The notes: a model not told the origin generated them from the letters alone. A stretch of DNA of 64,000 nt from Kytococcus aerolatus (GCF_900187395.1 NZ_FYEZ01000001.1:1054001-1118000); one strand, 5' to 3'; shown: positions 42,608 through 50,809, numbered from the stretch's first letter. Program-made: numbers and translations.

Positions 42608-44116
42608 TTGACGCTCGACGACATCCTGCGACTCAGCCGCCGCCACATCATCACCCTGCTGCTCTCCACCCTGCTGGGAATCGCACTGGCAGCCGGATGG
42701 GTGGCCATGCAGACCCCGGTCTACACCGCGAAGGCCACCGGTGTGGTGCAGGCCTCCTCCGGTGGCGGGACCGTCGGCGAGTCCCTCTCGGGCAACTCGC
42801 TGGCGACGACGAAGGCCCAGACCTACGTCACGTACTTCAACTCCCAGCCGGTGGCCGAGCGGGTCATCAAGGAGATGGGCCTGAAGGACTCCCCCAACGC
42901 GCTGGCCAGCCGCATCACGGCCACCAACGAGCAGGAGACCCCGAACATCGAGGTGAGCGCCAAGGGTGGCACCCCGCAGGAGGCCAAGGAGCTGGCCGAC
43001 ACGGTGGTGCAGCAGACCGCGGAGTACGTCGAGGAGCTCGAGACCAAGAACATCTCGAGCACGGGCGTCTACCCCGGGGCCCCGGAGCCGGAGGACGAGG
43101 AGGGCAAGGAGGCCGAGGAGCAGAAGAAGGTCCCCGCGACCAGCATCCTCCCGCTCGCCAGCGCCCAGCTGCCGCAGTCCCCGTCGGAGCCGCAGCCGGC
43201 CCGCGCCCTCGTGCTCGGCGGCCTGGCCGGTCTGGCCCTGGGCTACGTCATCGCGTGGTTCCGCCACCGTCAGGACACCCGCATCCGCACCCAGGAGGAC
43301 ATCTCCGAGGCCACCGGTGGCGCGTCCACCCTCGGCCTCATCCCGGCCAACGAGGCGCTGTCCTCGCCGGAGCGTGCGGTGCGCGAGGGCGGCGACGTCG
43401 ACTTCGCCACCCGTGAGGCCCTGCGCCAGTTCCGCACCAACCTGCGCTTCGTCAACGTGGACCACGCCCCGGAGTCCATCGTGGTCACCTCGGCCCGCAT
43501 GGGCGAGGGGAAGTCCACGATCTCCTCGAACCTGTCCCACCTGCTGGCCGAGGGCGGCGAGCGCGTGATCCTCGTCGACGCCGACCTGCGCCGCCCGTCG
43601 GTGGCCGGCATCTTCGACATCGACTCCTCGGTGGGCCTGACCCAGGTGCTCGCCGGGACGGCCGACCTGGCCGACGCGGTGCAGCCGACCGAGCACCCCA
43701 ACCTCACGGTGCTGCCGGCCGGGACCATCCCGCCCAACCCGTCGGAGCTGCTGGGCTCCCAGCGGATGCGCGATCTCATCGCCACGCTCACGCAGACGCA
43801 CCGCGTCATCCTCGACGCCCCGCCGCTGCTGCCCGTGACCGATGCCGCCCTGCTCACCACCAGCACGGACGGTGCCGTCCTCGTCGTCGCCGCCAACGAC
43901 ACCCGCAAGGAGCACGTCGAGCGTGCGTCGGCCAACCTGAAGAATGTCAACGCCCACCTGCTGGGCGCGGTCATCAACCGCGCCTCGGTGAGCCGTCTGA
44001 ACCGCCTCCTCTACGGCGAGGGCTACGGCTACGGCTCGTACGGCTATGGCTACGGGTACGGCTATGGCGACGCGGACAGCAAGAAGAAGAAGGGCCGCAA
44101 GAACAAGCGGAAGTGA
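42608..44116 (+). CDS. Wzz/BY-type tyrosine autokinase (polysaccharide chain-length control)
   Basis: 502 residues. The TTG at 42608 is chosen because GGAG lies six bases upstream and the product then begins with LDDILRLSRRHI, the usual N-terminus. Wzz domain with TM1 (about 14-34) and TM2 (about 198-216), then a cytoplasmic kinase domain: Walker A ARMGEGKSTIS, Walker A' VILVDADLRRPS and Walker B HRVILDAPPLLPVTDAA. The tail is Tyr/Gly-rich (YGYGSYGYGYGYGYGD) and would be the autophosphorylation cluster; it ends in a Lys-rich stretch. It controls export or length of a surface polysaccharide whose genes are not in this window. The partner phosphatase is divergent. Confidence 0.92.
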   Translation: MTLDDILRLSRRHIITLLLSTLLGIALAAGWVAMQTPVYTAKATGVVQASSGGGTVGESLSGNSLATTKAQTYVTYFNSQPVAERVIKEMGLKDSPNALASRITATNEQETPNIEVSAKGGTPQEAKELADTVVQQTAEYVEELETKNISSTGVYPGAPEPEDEEGKEAEEQKKVPATSILPLASAQLPQSPSEPQPARALVLGGLAGLALGYVIAWFRHRQDTRIRTQEDISEATGGASTLGLIPANEALSSPERAVREGGDVDFATREALRQFRTNLRFVNVDHAPESIVVTSARMGEGKSTISSNLSHLLAEGGERVILVDADLRRPSVAGIFDIDSSVGLTQVLAGTADLADAVQPTEHPNLTVLPAGTIPPNPSELLGSQRMRDLIATLTQTHRVILDAPPLLPVTDAALLTTSTDGAVLVVAANDTRKEHVERASANLKNVNAHLLGAVINRASVSRLNRLLYGEGYGYGSYGYGYGYGYGDADSKKKKGRKNKRK

Positions 44117-44146
44117 TCCGCGGCCGGGGGCGCTCGGCCGGCCGGG

Positions 44147-44194
44147 ACACGAGGAAGGGCCTCACCCCCGCGGGGGTGAGGCCCTTCCTCGTGT
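44147..44194. terminator. Bidirectional terminator, 48-base perfect palindrome
   Basis: Arms of 23 bases (44147-44169 and 44172-44194) around GC; the centre CCCCCGCGGGGG is itself palindromic. It lies between the convergent kinase and lsr2 genes. Confidence 0.85.
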
Positions 44195-44223
44195 TGCCTG
44201 CCCGTGGTGCGCGCCGGCGGTCG

Positions 44224-44574
44224 TCAGCCCTTGCCGTGGGCCTTCGCGTAGGCCTCCTCGAGATCTGCGGAGAGGCGGCCACGGTCGCTGACCTCCCAGC
44301 CGTTCTCGCGGCCCCACCGGCGGATCCGGGCGATCTGCTCCTTGCGCGCCGACCCGGTGGTACGGGAGGCCGAGCCCCCGGTGCGGGCGGTGCGGCGTCC
44401 CTGCACCTTGCGCGCGCTGCCCACCCACGGGGCCATGGCGTCACGGAGTCGCTGGGCGTTCTCCTCGTTGAGGTCGATCTCGTAGGAGACCCCGTCCAGG
44501 GCGAAGGTGATGGTCTCGGAGGCCTCGCCGCCGTCGATGTCGTCCTCGAGAATGGTCACGTGGCGCTGCACCAT
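44224..44574 (-). CDS. lsr2: Lsr2 nucleoid-associated protein
   Basis: 116 residues from the ATG at 44574. Lsr2 is the actinobacterial H-NS analogue that bridges DNA and silences AT-rich, often foreign, genes. N-terminal dimerisation part VQRHVTILEDDIDGGEASETITFALDGVSYEIDL, a basic linker, and the C-terminal DNA-binding helix-turn with the AT-hook-like RGR in ENGWEVSDRGRLSADLEEAY. It is isolated between two strong terminators. Confidence 0.97.
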   Translation of the reverse strand: MVQRHVTILEDDIDGGEASETITFALDGVSYEIDLNEENAQRLRDAMAPWVGSARKVQGRRTARTGGSASRTTGSARKEQIARIRRWGRENGWEVSDRGRLSADLEEAYAKAHGKG

Positions 44575-44663
44575 GGTCTTCTCCTTCTCAGAAGTTCGTG
44601 AATGCATGGGATGTGCCGGAATCCTTGTTTGCCGCATCTTCCCCCCTCTTCCTCCGTCAAGCA

Positions 44664-44694
44664 AACGTGGGGCCGTCCGAGACGGCCCCACGTT
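44664..44694 (-). terminator. Terminator after the lysS-small membrane protein unit
   Basis: AACGTGGGGCCGTC / GACGGCCCCACGTT, a perfect 14-base stem with a CGA loop, 31 bases after the stop at 44725. On the minus strand it runs into TTTGCTT, so it has the U-rich tail of an intrinsic terminator. Confidence 0.85.
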
Positions 44695-44724
44695 CAATGT
44701 TCTTCCAGAAATGGTGCGGAATTC

Positions 44725-44943
44725 TCACCCGACCGGGTCGGACTCCGCGTCGCGCTCCGAGTGTGGCTGTGCCGCCGCGGAGTCACGCGCACCCTGGTCG
44801 GCATCCCACTCCGCGAGGGCCGCCCGCTCCCGACGGTCACCCTCCACGATGTGCTTCATGACCACGGCGAACAGCCACAGCACTCCGACGCTGGGGATGA
44901 GCGCGGCCACATAGGGCCAGACGGTGTTGAAGAGATCCTGCAT
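44725..44943 (-). CDS. Small single-pass membrane protein
   Basis: 72 residues from the second of two adjacent ATGs (44943), which has the better spacing to a GGAGG; the first is at 44946. An N-terminal hydrophobic stretch (about 6-28, WPYVAALIPSVGVLWLFAVVM) precedes a charged cytoplasmic tail that ends in acidic and polar residues. It overlaps the lysS stop, so it is co-translated with lysS, and a terminator follows. No family is recognised for certain; small proteins of this outline are frequent downstream of lysS in Actinobacteria. Confidence 0.7.
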   Translation of the reverse strand: MQDLFNTVWPYVAALIPSVGVLWLFAVVMKHIVEGDRRERAALAEWDADQGARDSAAAQPHSERDAESDPVG

Positions 44944-46475
44944 CATGCCTCCGGCTTGGTGTGCGGGAAGAGAATGGTCTCGCGGATGCCGGCCCCGGTG
45001 AAGAGCATCACCATGCGGTCGACGCCGAACCCGAGGCCACCCATGGGCGGGGCGCCGTACTCCAGGGCTCGCAGGAAGTCCTCGTCGAGCTGCATCGCCT
45101 CCGGGTCACCCGCGGCGGCGGCCAGCGACTGGGCGGTGAGGACCTCGCGCTGGACGACCGGGTCCACCAGCTCGGAGAAGGCCGTCGAGCGCTCGACCCC
45201 CGCGATGATGAGATCCCAGGCCTCGATGAGACCGGGCTTGCTGCGGTGCGGGCGGGCCAGCGGCTGGGCCGAGGGCGGGTAGTCGCAGAGGAAGGTCGGC
45301 TGGAGCAGGCCGGGCTCGACGAGCTCGGAGAGCAGCTCCAGGACGATCTTCTCCGGCCCCCAGTCGTCCCCGAGCTCCACCTCGTGGCGGGCGGCGTGCT
45401 CCCGCAGGGTGGCCTCGTCGGTCTCCGGGGTGACCTCGGCCCCCACGGCCTCGGACACGCCCTCGTAGACCGGCAGCCAGCGCCACTCGCCGTCGAGGTC
45501 GACCTCCCCGGACGGGGTGCTCAGGACGCGCGACTCCAGCAGACCCGCCTCGATGAGCGCGTCGGCCACCGCGAGGTACATCTCGCGCATGAGCTCGGCC
45601 ATGGTGGTCTGGTCGCCGAAGGCCTCGTAGGCCTCCAGCATCGTGAACTCCGGGCTGTGGGTGGAGTCGACGCCCTCGTTGCGGAAGACGCGCCCGATCT
45701 CGAAGACCTTGTCGATGCCACCGACGACGGCCTTCTTGAGGTTGAGCTCCAGGGCGATCCGGAGCGTCATCGGCTGGTCGAAGGCGTTGAGGTGGGTGGT
45801 GAACGGCCGGGCCATCGCGCCGCCGTGGACGAGCTGGAGCTCGGGGGTCTCGATCTCCAGGTAGCCGCGCTCCTCGAGGAAGCGCCGGACGGTGGAGGTG
45901 ATGACCGAGCGCGTGCGCACCATCCGACGGGCCTCCTCGCGCACGATGAGGTCGGCGTAGCGCTGGCGGACGCGCTGCTCCTCGGAGAGGTCCTTGTGCA
46001 GGGTGGGCAGCGGGCGCAGGGCCTTGCTGGCCATCTGCCAGTCGGTGGCCATGATGGAGAGCTCACCGCGGCGGGAGCAGATGACGCGCCCGGTCACCGA
46101 GACGATGTCGCCCAGGTCCACCATCGCCTTCCAGCGGTCGAGGGCCTCCTGGCCGACCTCGGCCAGCGAGAGCATCGCCTGGAGGCGCTCCCCGGAGCCG
46201 GCCTGCAGGGTGGCGAAGCAGAGCTTGCCGGTGTTGCGGGAGAAGACCACGCGGCCGGCCACGGAGACCACGTCCTGGGTCTCCTCCCCGGTCTCCAGGT
46301 GGTCCCAGGTCGCGCGGACCTCCTCCAGGGAGTGGGTGCGCGGCACCTCGACGGGGTAGGCCTCGCCCGCGGCGAGCAGCGCCTCGCGCTTCTCCCGACG
46401 GATCCGCATCTGCTCGGGCAGGTCCGCGGCGGCGTCGGCGGGCGTGATCTCGGGGTTCGGGGTCTGCGCAGTCAC
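44943..46475 (-). CDS. lysS: Lysyl-tRNA synthetase, class II
   Basis: 510 residues. N-terminal OB-fold anticodon domain (VSVAGRVVFSRNTGKLCFATLQ), then class II motif 1 (RRFLEERGYLEIETPELQ), motif 2 (FEIGRVFRNEGVDSTHSPEFTMLE) and motif 3 (GGLGFGVDRMVMLFTGA). The GTG start follows a TAGAAT box by six bases, so the mRNA is probably leaderless. This is the housekeeping type, without the MprF-like membrane domain of LysX. Confidence 0.98.
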   Translation of the reverse strand: MTAQTPNPEITPADAAADLPEQMRIRREKREALLAAGEAYPVEVPRTHSLEEVRATWDHLETGEETQDVVSVAGRVVFSRNTGKLCFATLQAGSGERLQAMLSLAEVGQEALDRWKAMVDLGDIVSVTGRVICSRRGELSIMATDWQMASKALRPLPTLHKDLSEEQRVRQRYADLIVREEARRMVRTRSVITSTVRRFLEERGYLEIETPELQLVHGGAMARPFTTHLNAFDQPMTLRIALELNLKKAVVGGIDKVFEIGRVFRNEGVDSTHSPEFTMLEAYEAFGDQTTMAELMREMYLAVADALIEAGLLESRVLSTPSGEVDLDGEWRWLPVYEGVSEAVGAEVTPETDEATLREHAARHEVELGDDWGPEKIVLELLSELVEPGLLQPTFLCDYPPSAQPLARPHRSKPGLIEAWDLIIAGVERSTAFSELVDPVVQREVLTAQSLAAAAGDPEAMQLDEDFLRALEYGAPPMGGLGFGVDRMVMLFTGAGIRETILFPHTKPEA

Positions 46476-46481
46476 ACCGTG

Positions 46482-46487
46482 ATTCTA
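46482..46487 (-). promoter_or_regulatory. -10 box (TAGAAT) of lysS, likely leaderless
   Basis: TAGAAT on the minus strand, six bases before the GTG at 46475; close to the consensus TATAAT. Confidence 0.55.
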
Positions 46488-46835
46488 GGCGCTCCCCCTC
46501 GGGGGGAGGTCGGCCGCCGCCTCGGCCCACGCGGCGGCGAGCGCCCCGAGGTCCGGGCGGTGCCGCTCGATGCGGCAGCCCCGGCCGTGGGGGCGCAGGG
46601 TGATGCCCTCGTTCACCCAGTGGGGCAGGGCCCGGGCCAAGAGGTCCGGGCGCAGCCCGCCGGTGGCAGTGGTGACCCGCCACCAGGCCACCTCGTGCCC
46701 CCAGGCGGCCATGACCGCCCCCACCTGTCGGGGGCCGGTGCCGACGACGGCGGCGACGTCCCCGTAGGAGACGACGTGGCCGGCCGGGACGAGCTCCACG
46801 CACCGGAGCACCTGCTCGACGAGGAGGTCGTCCAC
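46485..46835 (-). CDS. Alkyltransferase-like (ATL) DNA-binding protein, MGMT family
   Basis: 116 residues. The fold of the O6-alkylguanine transferase C-terminal domain is clear: LVPAGHVVSYGDVAAVVGTGPRQVGAVMA, with the helix-turn-helix and Arg finger. The active-site block PCHR of true methyltransferases is replaced by AWWRV, so the acceptor Cys is missing, as in ATL proteins that flag alkylated bases for nucleotide excision repair. The GTG start is 11 bases after the upstream MFS gene's stop. Confidence 0.9.
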   Translation of the reverse strand: MDDLLVEQVLRCVELVPAGHVVSYGDVAAVVGTGPRQVGAVMAAWGHEVAWWRVTTATGGLRPDLLARALPHWVNEGITLRPHGRGCRIERHRPDLGALAAAWAEAAADLPPRGSA

Positions 46836-46846
46836 CGTCGGTCCCG

Positions 46847-48124
46847 TCAGGAGCGGACGACGGGCCGGGCCCCGTCACCCTGCCGGGCCCGCTCGCGGAG
46901 CATGATGACCGCCCACACGGCCAGGCCGGCCAGGGAGAGCCCCGCCCCGACCCAGCCGGTCGAGCGCCAGCCCCAGCCGGCGGCCAGGGCCGCGCCGGCG
47001 ACGGCCGGGCCGATCGCGTTCGCCGCGTTGAAGGCCGCGTGGTTGAGGGCCGCCGCCATCGTCTGTGCCTCCCCGGCCACGTGCATGATCCGGGTCTGCA
47101 GGGGCACCACCAGGCCACCACCGATGCCGACGAGGGCCACCGAGAAGAGCATCAGCCACCAGTGGTCGACGGTGGTCGAGTAGACGAGCGTGGCCACCCC
47201 GATGAGCAGCTGGAAGAGGCCCGCCGAGAGGAGCAGGCGGCGCTCCGGGGTGCGCCCGGCCAGCAGGTTGCCGATGATGCCGCCGACGCCGTAGGCCATG
47301 AGCACCAGGGGCACCGCCCAGGCGGGGGCGTGCGTGTGGCTCATGAGCGTGGCCGAGAGGAAGGAGTAGACGGCGAACAGACCACCGAAACCGATGGCCC
47401 CCATGGCCAGCGGCAGCAGGACGTCGGGATTGGTGAAGGCGCCCAGCTCGGCCCGGGCGGAGCGGCGGACACCCCCGGAGCCCTGCGGCACGAGACGGGC
47501 CAGGGCCACCGCGCAGACCACCGCGAGCACGGCCACCAGGACGAAGGGCAGCCGCCAGCTGGTGGCCTGGCCGAGGACGCTGAGCCCCGGGACGCCCACC
47601 ACCGTGGCCACGGTGAGGCCGGTGGCCACCCAGGCCACGGCCTGGGCGGCGCGGTCCCGCCCCAGCGAGGTGGCGGCCACGAGCTGGGCGATGCCGAACA
47701 GGGCGCCGTGCGGCAGCCCGGCGACGAAGCGGGCGGCGACGAGGAGCCCCAGGCTGGGGGCGGCCGCGGCGAGCAGGTTGCCCACCGTGAAGAGGCCCAG
47801 GAGGGCGAGCAGGGAGACCCGGCGGTCCCACCGGGCCAGGCCGAGGGAGAGCACGGGCGCCCCGACGACCACGCCGATCGCGTAGGCGCTCACCGCCCGG
47901 GAGGCCTGCGGCTCGGTGACGCCGAACTCGGCGGCGTAGTGGGGCAGCAGCGTCATCGCCGCGAACTCGGTGAGCCCGATGGCGAAGGTGGCCGCCGCCA
48001 GCCAGAGGATCAGCGTGCGGGGGCGGGTGTCCGGCGTGCTGATGCTCAGCCCTCCACCTGGCCGTCGACGGTGGGGCAGGGAGTGAACCGGCAGGCCATG
48101 GGGACTTCCTCTCGCGACGGGCAC
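46847..48124 (-). CDS. MFS exporter (DHA1/AraJ-like)
   Basis: About 425 residues with 12 hydrophobic segments. Seen: FAIGLTEFAAMTLLPHYAAEFGV in TM1, the motif LPHGALFGIAQLVAATSLG in TM4, and RIMHVAGEAQTMAAALNHAAFNAANAIGPAVAG in the C-half, all like the AraJ/sugar-efflux DHA1 exporters. The GTG at 48124 is preferred because GGAGGAG lies seven bases upstream, although the first 30 residues do not look like MFS sequence. A GTG at 48184, or a non-standard start near 48049 coupled to a 17-codon frame (48046-48099), are alternatives. The substrate is unknown. Confidence 0.88.
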   Translation of the reverse strand: MPVARGSPHGLPVHSLPHRRRPGGGLSISTPDTRPRTLILWLAAATFAIGLTEFAAMTLLPHYAAEFGVTEPQASRAVSAYAIGVVVGAPVLSLGLARWDRRVSLLALLGLFTVGNLLAAAAPSLGLLVAARFVAGLPHGALFGIAQLVAATSLGRDRAAQAVAWVATGLTVATVVGVPGLSVLGQATSWRLPFVLVAVLAVVCAVALARLVPQGSGGVRRSARAELGAFTNPDVLLPLAMGAIGFGGLFAVYSFLSATLMSHTHAPAWAVPLVLMAYGVGGIIGNLLAGRTPERRLLLSAGLFQLLIGVATLVYSTTVDHWWLMLFSVALVGIGGGLVVPLQTRIMHVAGEAQTMAAALNHAAFNAANAIGPAVAGAALAAGWGWRSTGWVGAGLSLAGLAVWAVIMLRERARQGDGARPVVRS

Positions 48125-48248
48125 CGGGGTGCTCCTCCCGGTGGGAGGCGGGGTGCCGCTCGCCCCCGATTCTGCCGGAGGCACGACCCCCGACCCCCTT
48201 CACGGAGCTGCGAGATGCGTCACCCGTGAGGCGTCACCCGCCGGGTGC

Positions 48249-48386
48249 TCACATCTGCTGACCGAGGAAGCGGGCGAAGTCGTCGAGCTGCCCGAGGTCC
48301 GCCGCTGCGGTCGCCGAGGCGGCCAAGGGCTGCTCCCCCGACGGCGGGGCGTGCCCCGGGTGCTGGTCGTCGGGGCGACCGGTCAC
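48249..48386 (-). CDS. Possible small protein downstream of the SDR gene
   Basis: A 45-residue frame whose GTG overlaps the stop of the dehydrogenase (GTGA). The C-terminal half (ADLGQLDDFARFLGQQM) reads like a real protein end and has normal actinobacterial codon bias. The N-terminal half is Pro/His-rich and unconvincing, and no ribosome-binding site is seen. It could be a genuine small protein or a remnant of a longer gene. Confidence 0.3.
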   Translation of the reverse strand: MTGRPDDQHPGHAPPSGEQPLAASATAAADLGQLDDFARFLGQQM

Positions 48387-49207
48387 CGCGCGAGCAGCCC
48401 CGCCATCTTGCGGGCGATGTAGTCCGCCGCCCACTGCGGGGCCACCCGGGAGGCCCAGTCCACGAACCGGGCGTCCCGGCCGATCACCACGCGGTAGGAG
48501 CCCTTCTCGAGGCCCCGGATGATGGCCTCGGCGGCGTCGGGGGCAGGGGTCGTCGGGTGGCTGCTGCCCTCGGAGGCGGCGGTGTCGTCGACTGCCGCCC
48601 CGACCCGGACCCCGGAGTTCCCGGCGATGTTCGTCGCGATCGCACCGGGGAAGACGACGGTGACCGCCACCGGGCCGTCCCGGTGCTCGCAGTAGAGGCC
48701 CTCGGTGAAGAGCTTCACCGCGGCCTTGCTGGCGCCGTAGGCGGACTGCCCCGGGACGGGCGTCAGGGCGCCCATGCTCGCGACGTTGACGATCGCCGCC
48801 TCCGGGCGGGCGACCAGCTCGGGCAGGAAGACCTGGCAGGTGTGCACCACGCCCCAGAAGTTCACGTTCATCACGCGGTCGATCTCCTGGGGGTCCAGCT
48901 CGGCCACGGGGACGAACTGCTGGATGATGCCGGCCACGTTGACCAGGCCGTCGACAGCCCCGTGGGCGGCGAGGAGGTCCGCCAGCACCGCCTCGACCTC
49001 GTCACGACGGGTCACGTCCACGGGGTGGGTGGTGAGCGCCCCGGCGGCCCCCTCGGCCTGGGCCGCGGCCACGGTGCCGGCCAGGCCCTCGGCGCTCAGG
49101 TCCAGCGCGGCGACGCGCGAGCCCGCTCGCAGCAGACCCAGCACGACCTCCCGGCCGATGCCGTTGCCGCCCCCGGTGACGGCCAGGATCTTGCCCTCGA
49201 GCTGCAT
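48383..49207 (-). CDS. Short-chain dehydrogenase/reductase
   Basis: 274 residues from the ATG at 49207, one base after the nadE stop. Classical SDR: cofactor motif VTGGGNGIGREV (about 10-21), VNVAGI, the catalytic Ser in VNVASMGAL and the YGASKAAVK block. Asp in AALDLSAEG after the second strand suggests NAD(H) preference. A longer C-terminal part (to 274) with DAAEAIIRGLEKGSYRVVIGRDAR resembles SDRs acting on lipids or sterols. The substrate is unknown. Confidence 0.93.
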   Translation of the reverse strand: MQLEGKILAVTGGGNGIGREVVLGLLRAGSRVAALDLSAEGLAGTVAAAQAEGAAGALTTHPVDVTRRDEVEAVLADLLAAHGAVDGLVNVAGIIQQFVPVAELDPQEIDRVMNVNFWGVVHTCQVFLPELVARPEAAIVNVASMGALTPVPGQSAYGASKAAVKLFTEGLYCEHRDGPVAVTVVFPGAIATNIAGNSGVRVGAAVDDTAASEGSSHPTTPAPDAAEAIIRGLEKGSYRVVIGRDARFVDWASRVAPQWAADYIARKMAGLLAR

Positions 49208-49208
49208 G

Positions 49209-50069
49209 TCAGCCCTTCTTCCCATGGTCGGTGGTCGTGCTGTGCCCGGTGCGCCACCAGGTGTCGTGGATCGTCACCGGGGTGGTGCGCTTGTGGCGGG
49301 AGGTGCGCCACTTGTGCTCGATGCGCTCGGCGACCTCCTCGGGGACCTCGCCGCCCTCGAGATAGGTGTCGATGTCCTCGTAGCGCAGGCCCAGCTCGTC
49401 CTCGTCGGTGCGCAGCGGCTGGTCGTCGAGGAGGTCCGCGGTGGGCACCTTGGCCCAGAGCTGCTCGGGGGCGCCGAGGTGCCGGGCGAGCTCGCGGATC
49501 TGCCCCTTGTCCAAGCCGAACAGGGGCAGGATGTCCGCGCCCCCGTCGCCGAACTTCGTGAAGAAGCCGGTGACGGACTCAGCCCCGTGGTCGGTGCCGA
49601 GGACGAGCAGGCTGAGCTCCCCCGCCACGGCGTACTGGGCGACCATCCGCAGGCGGGCCTTGATGTTGCCCTTGTTGAAGTCGACGATCTCCCGGCCGGT
49701 GGACCGCTGGAACTCGGCCTCGAAGGCGTCCACGGCGGCGCCGATGTCGAAGGTGAGTTCCTCGTCGGCCGCCACGAAGTCCATCGCGGCCGCGGCGTCG
49801 GCCTCGTCGGCCTGCACGTGGTACGGCAGGCGGACCGCGATGAACACCGCCTCGCCGCCCTGCTCCCGGCGGCGCTCGGCCGCCAGCTGGCCGAGGCGTC
49901 CGGCGAGGGTCGAGTCGACCCCGCCGCTGATCCCCAGGACGAGGCCCCGGGTGCCGGTGGCCTCGAGGTAGTCGCAGAGGAGCTGGACCCGACGCTCGAC
50001 CTCGGCGGCCGGGTCGATCGTGGGCTGCACGCCCATCTCCTCGATGATCACTCGCTGGAGCTCTCTCAT
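49209..50069 (-). CDS. nadE: NH3-dependent NAD+ synthetase
   Basis: Amidates nicotinic acid adenine dinucleotide to NAD. 286 residues, the short ammonia-using form without the glutaminase domain. PP-loop GISGGVDSTLAGRLGQLA, GNIKARLRM, and LGTDHGAESVTGFFTKFGDGGADI are typical. The ATG follows a TAGGCT box by six bases, suggesting a leaderless start. It is likely co-transcribed with the SDR gene. Confidence 0.97.
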   Translation of the reverse strand: MRELQRVIIEEMGVQPTIDPAAEVERRVQLLCDYLEATGTRGLVLGISGGVDSTLAGRLGQLAAERRREQGGEAVFIAVRLPYHVQADEADAAAAMDFVAADEELTFDIGAAVDAFEAEFQRSTGREIVDFNKGNIKARLRMVAQYAVAGELSLLVLGTDHGAESVTGFFTKFGDGGADILPLFGLDKGQIRELARHLGAPEQLWAKVPTADLLDDQPLRTDEDELGLRYEDIDTYLEGGEVPEEVAERIEHKWRTSRHKRTTPVTIHDTWWRTGHSTTTDHGKKG

Positions 50070-50101
50070 GCGTCCAGCCTATGCAGGGGAGCCCGCGCGA
50101 G

Positions 50102-50138
50102 GACACCCCGCGCTCCGGCAACGGAGCGTCGGGGTGTC
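50102..50138 (-). terminator. Terminator after the VKOR gene
   Basis: GACACCCCG + CGCTCCG pairs with CGGAGCG + CGGGGTGTC, giving 16 base pairs with one bulged T and the GNRA-type loop GCAA. It closes the cstA-to-VKOR unit before nadE. Confidence 0.75.
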
Positions 50139-50144
50139 GGGGCG

Positions 50145-50807
50145 TCACATGTCGAGGGCCAGCGGCACGAACACGGCGAGCACCGAGGCGATGACGGCCG
50201 TGTAGACCACGGCCACGGCAACCCAGGCCCACTCCCCGGCGAGGCGGCGCAGTCCGTCCGAGGCGGGCAGCTCGCCGCGCAGGAGCATGCGGGCGGTGAG
50301 GAGGACGAAGAGCGGGATCGTGGCCGCCCAGGCGACCATGCAGTAGATGCAGAGCTTCTCGATGACGAAGAGCGCCTGCGACCAGAGCCAGACGAGGAAG
50401 CCGGCCGCGAAGACGGTGCCGAGCCACACGCACACCCACCACCAGCGGGCCAGCGGGCCCCGGGCCGCCAGCAGGGCCACCCCGGCCATGATGACCAGCG
50501 CGTAGCCGACGATGCCGAGCAGCGGGTTCGGGAAGCCGAAGAGCTCGGCCTGCCAGGTGCGCATCACCGAGCCGCAGCTCACGAGCGGGTTGACATCGCA
50601 GGAGGTCTGGTAGAGCGGGTTCTCGTAGATGTGGAGCCGCTCCCAGGTGAGCATGGCGCTGCCGAACCATCCGACGATCCCGGTGAGCGTGAGCAGCCAG
50701 CCCATCGCCCGGTCGGTGGCCCAGCCGGGCAGGTGGCCACCCGGGTAGTCGCCGTCGGGCTCCGCATCGCTGCGGGTCGCACCGTCCAGCGTGGTGTCGG
50801 TGGTCAT
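50145..50807 (-). CDS. Vitamin K epoxide reductase (VKOR) family protein
   Basis: 220 residues with five hydrophobic segments. A bacterial VKOR re-oxidises DsbA-like thiol oxidases and passes the electrons to quinone, so it drives disulfide formation outside the cell. The active site CIYCM is in IEKLCIYCMVAW near 150. The loop pair CDVNPLVSCGSV lies near 70-81 and the conserved Ser/Thr is present. It starts three bases after the ArsA-like gene stop and is the last gene of that unit. Menaquinone made by the men genes in this window would be its acceptor. No DsbA is adjacent. Confidence 0.95.
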   Translation of the reverse strand: MTTDTTLDGATRSDAEPDGDYPGGHLPGWATDRAMGWLLTLTGIVGWFGSAMLTWERLHIYENPLYQTSCDVNPLVSCGSVMRTWQAELFGFPNPLLGIVGYALVIMAGVALLAARGPLARWWWVCVWLGTVFAAGFLVWLWSQALFVIEKLCIYCMVAWAATIPLFVLLTARMLLRGELPASDGLRRLAGEWAWVAVAVVYTAVIASVLAVFVPLALDM

Positions 50808-50809
50808 GG

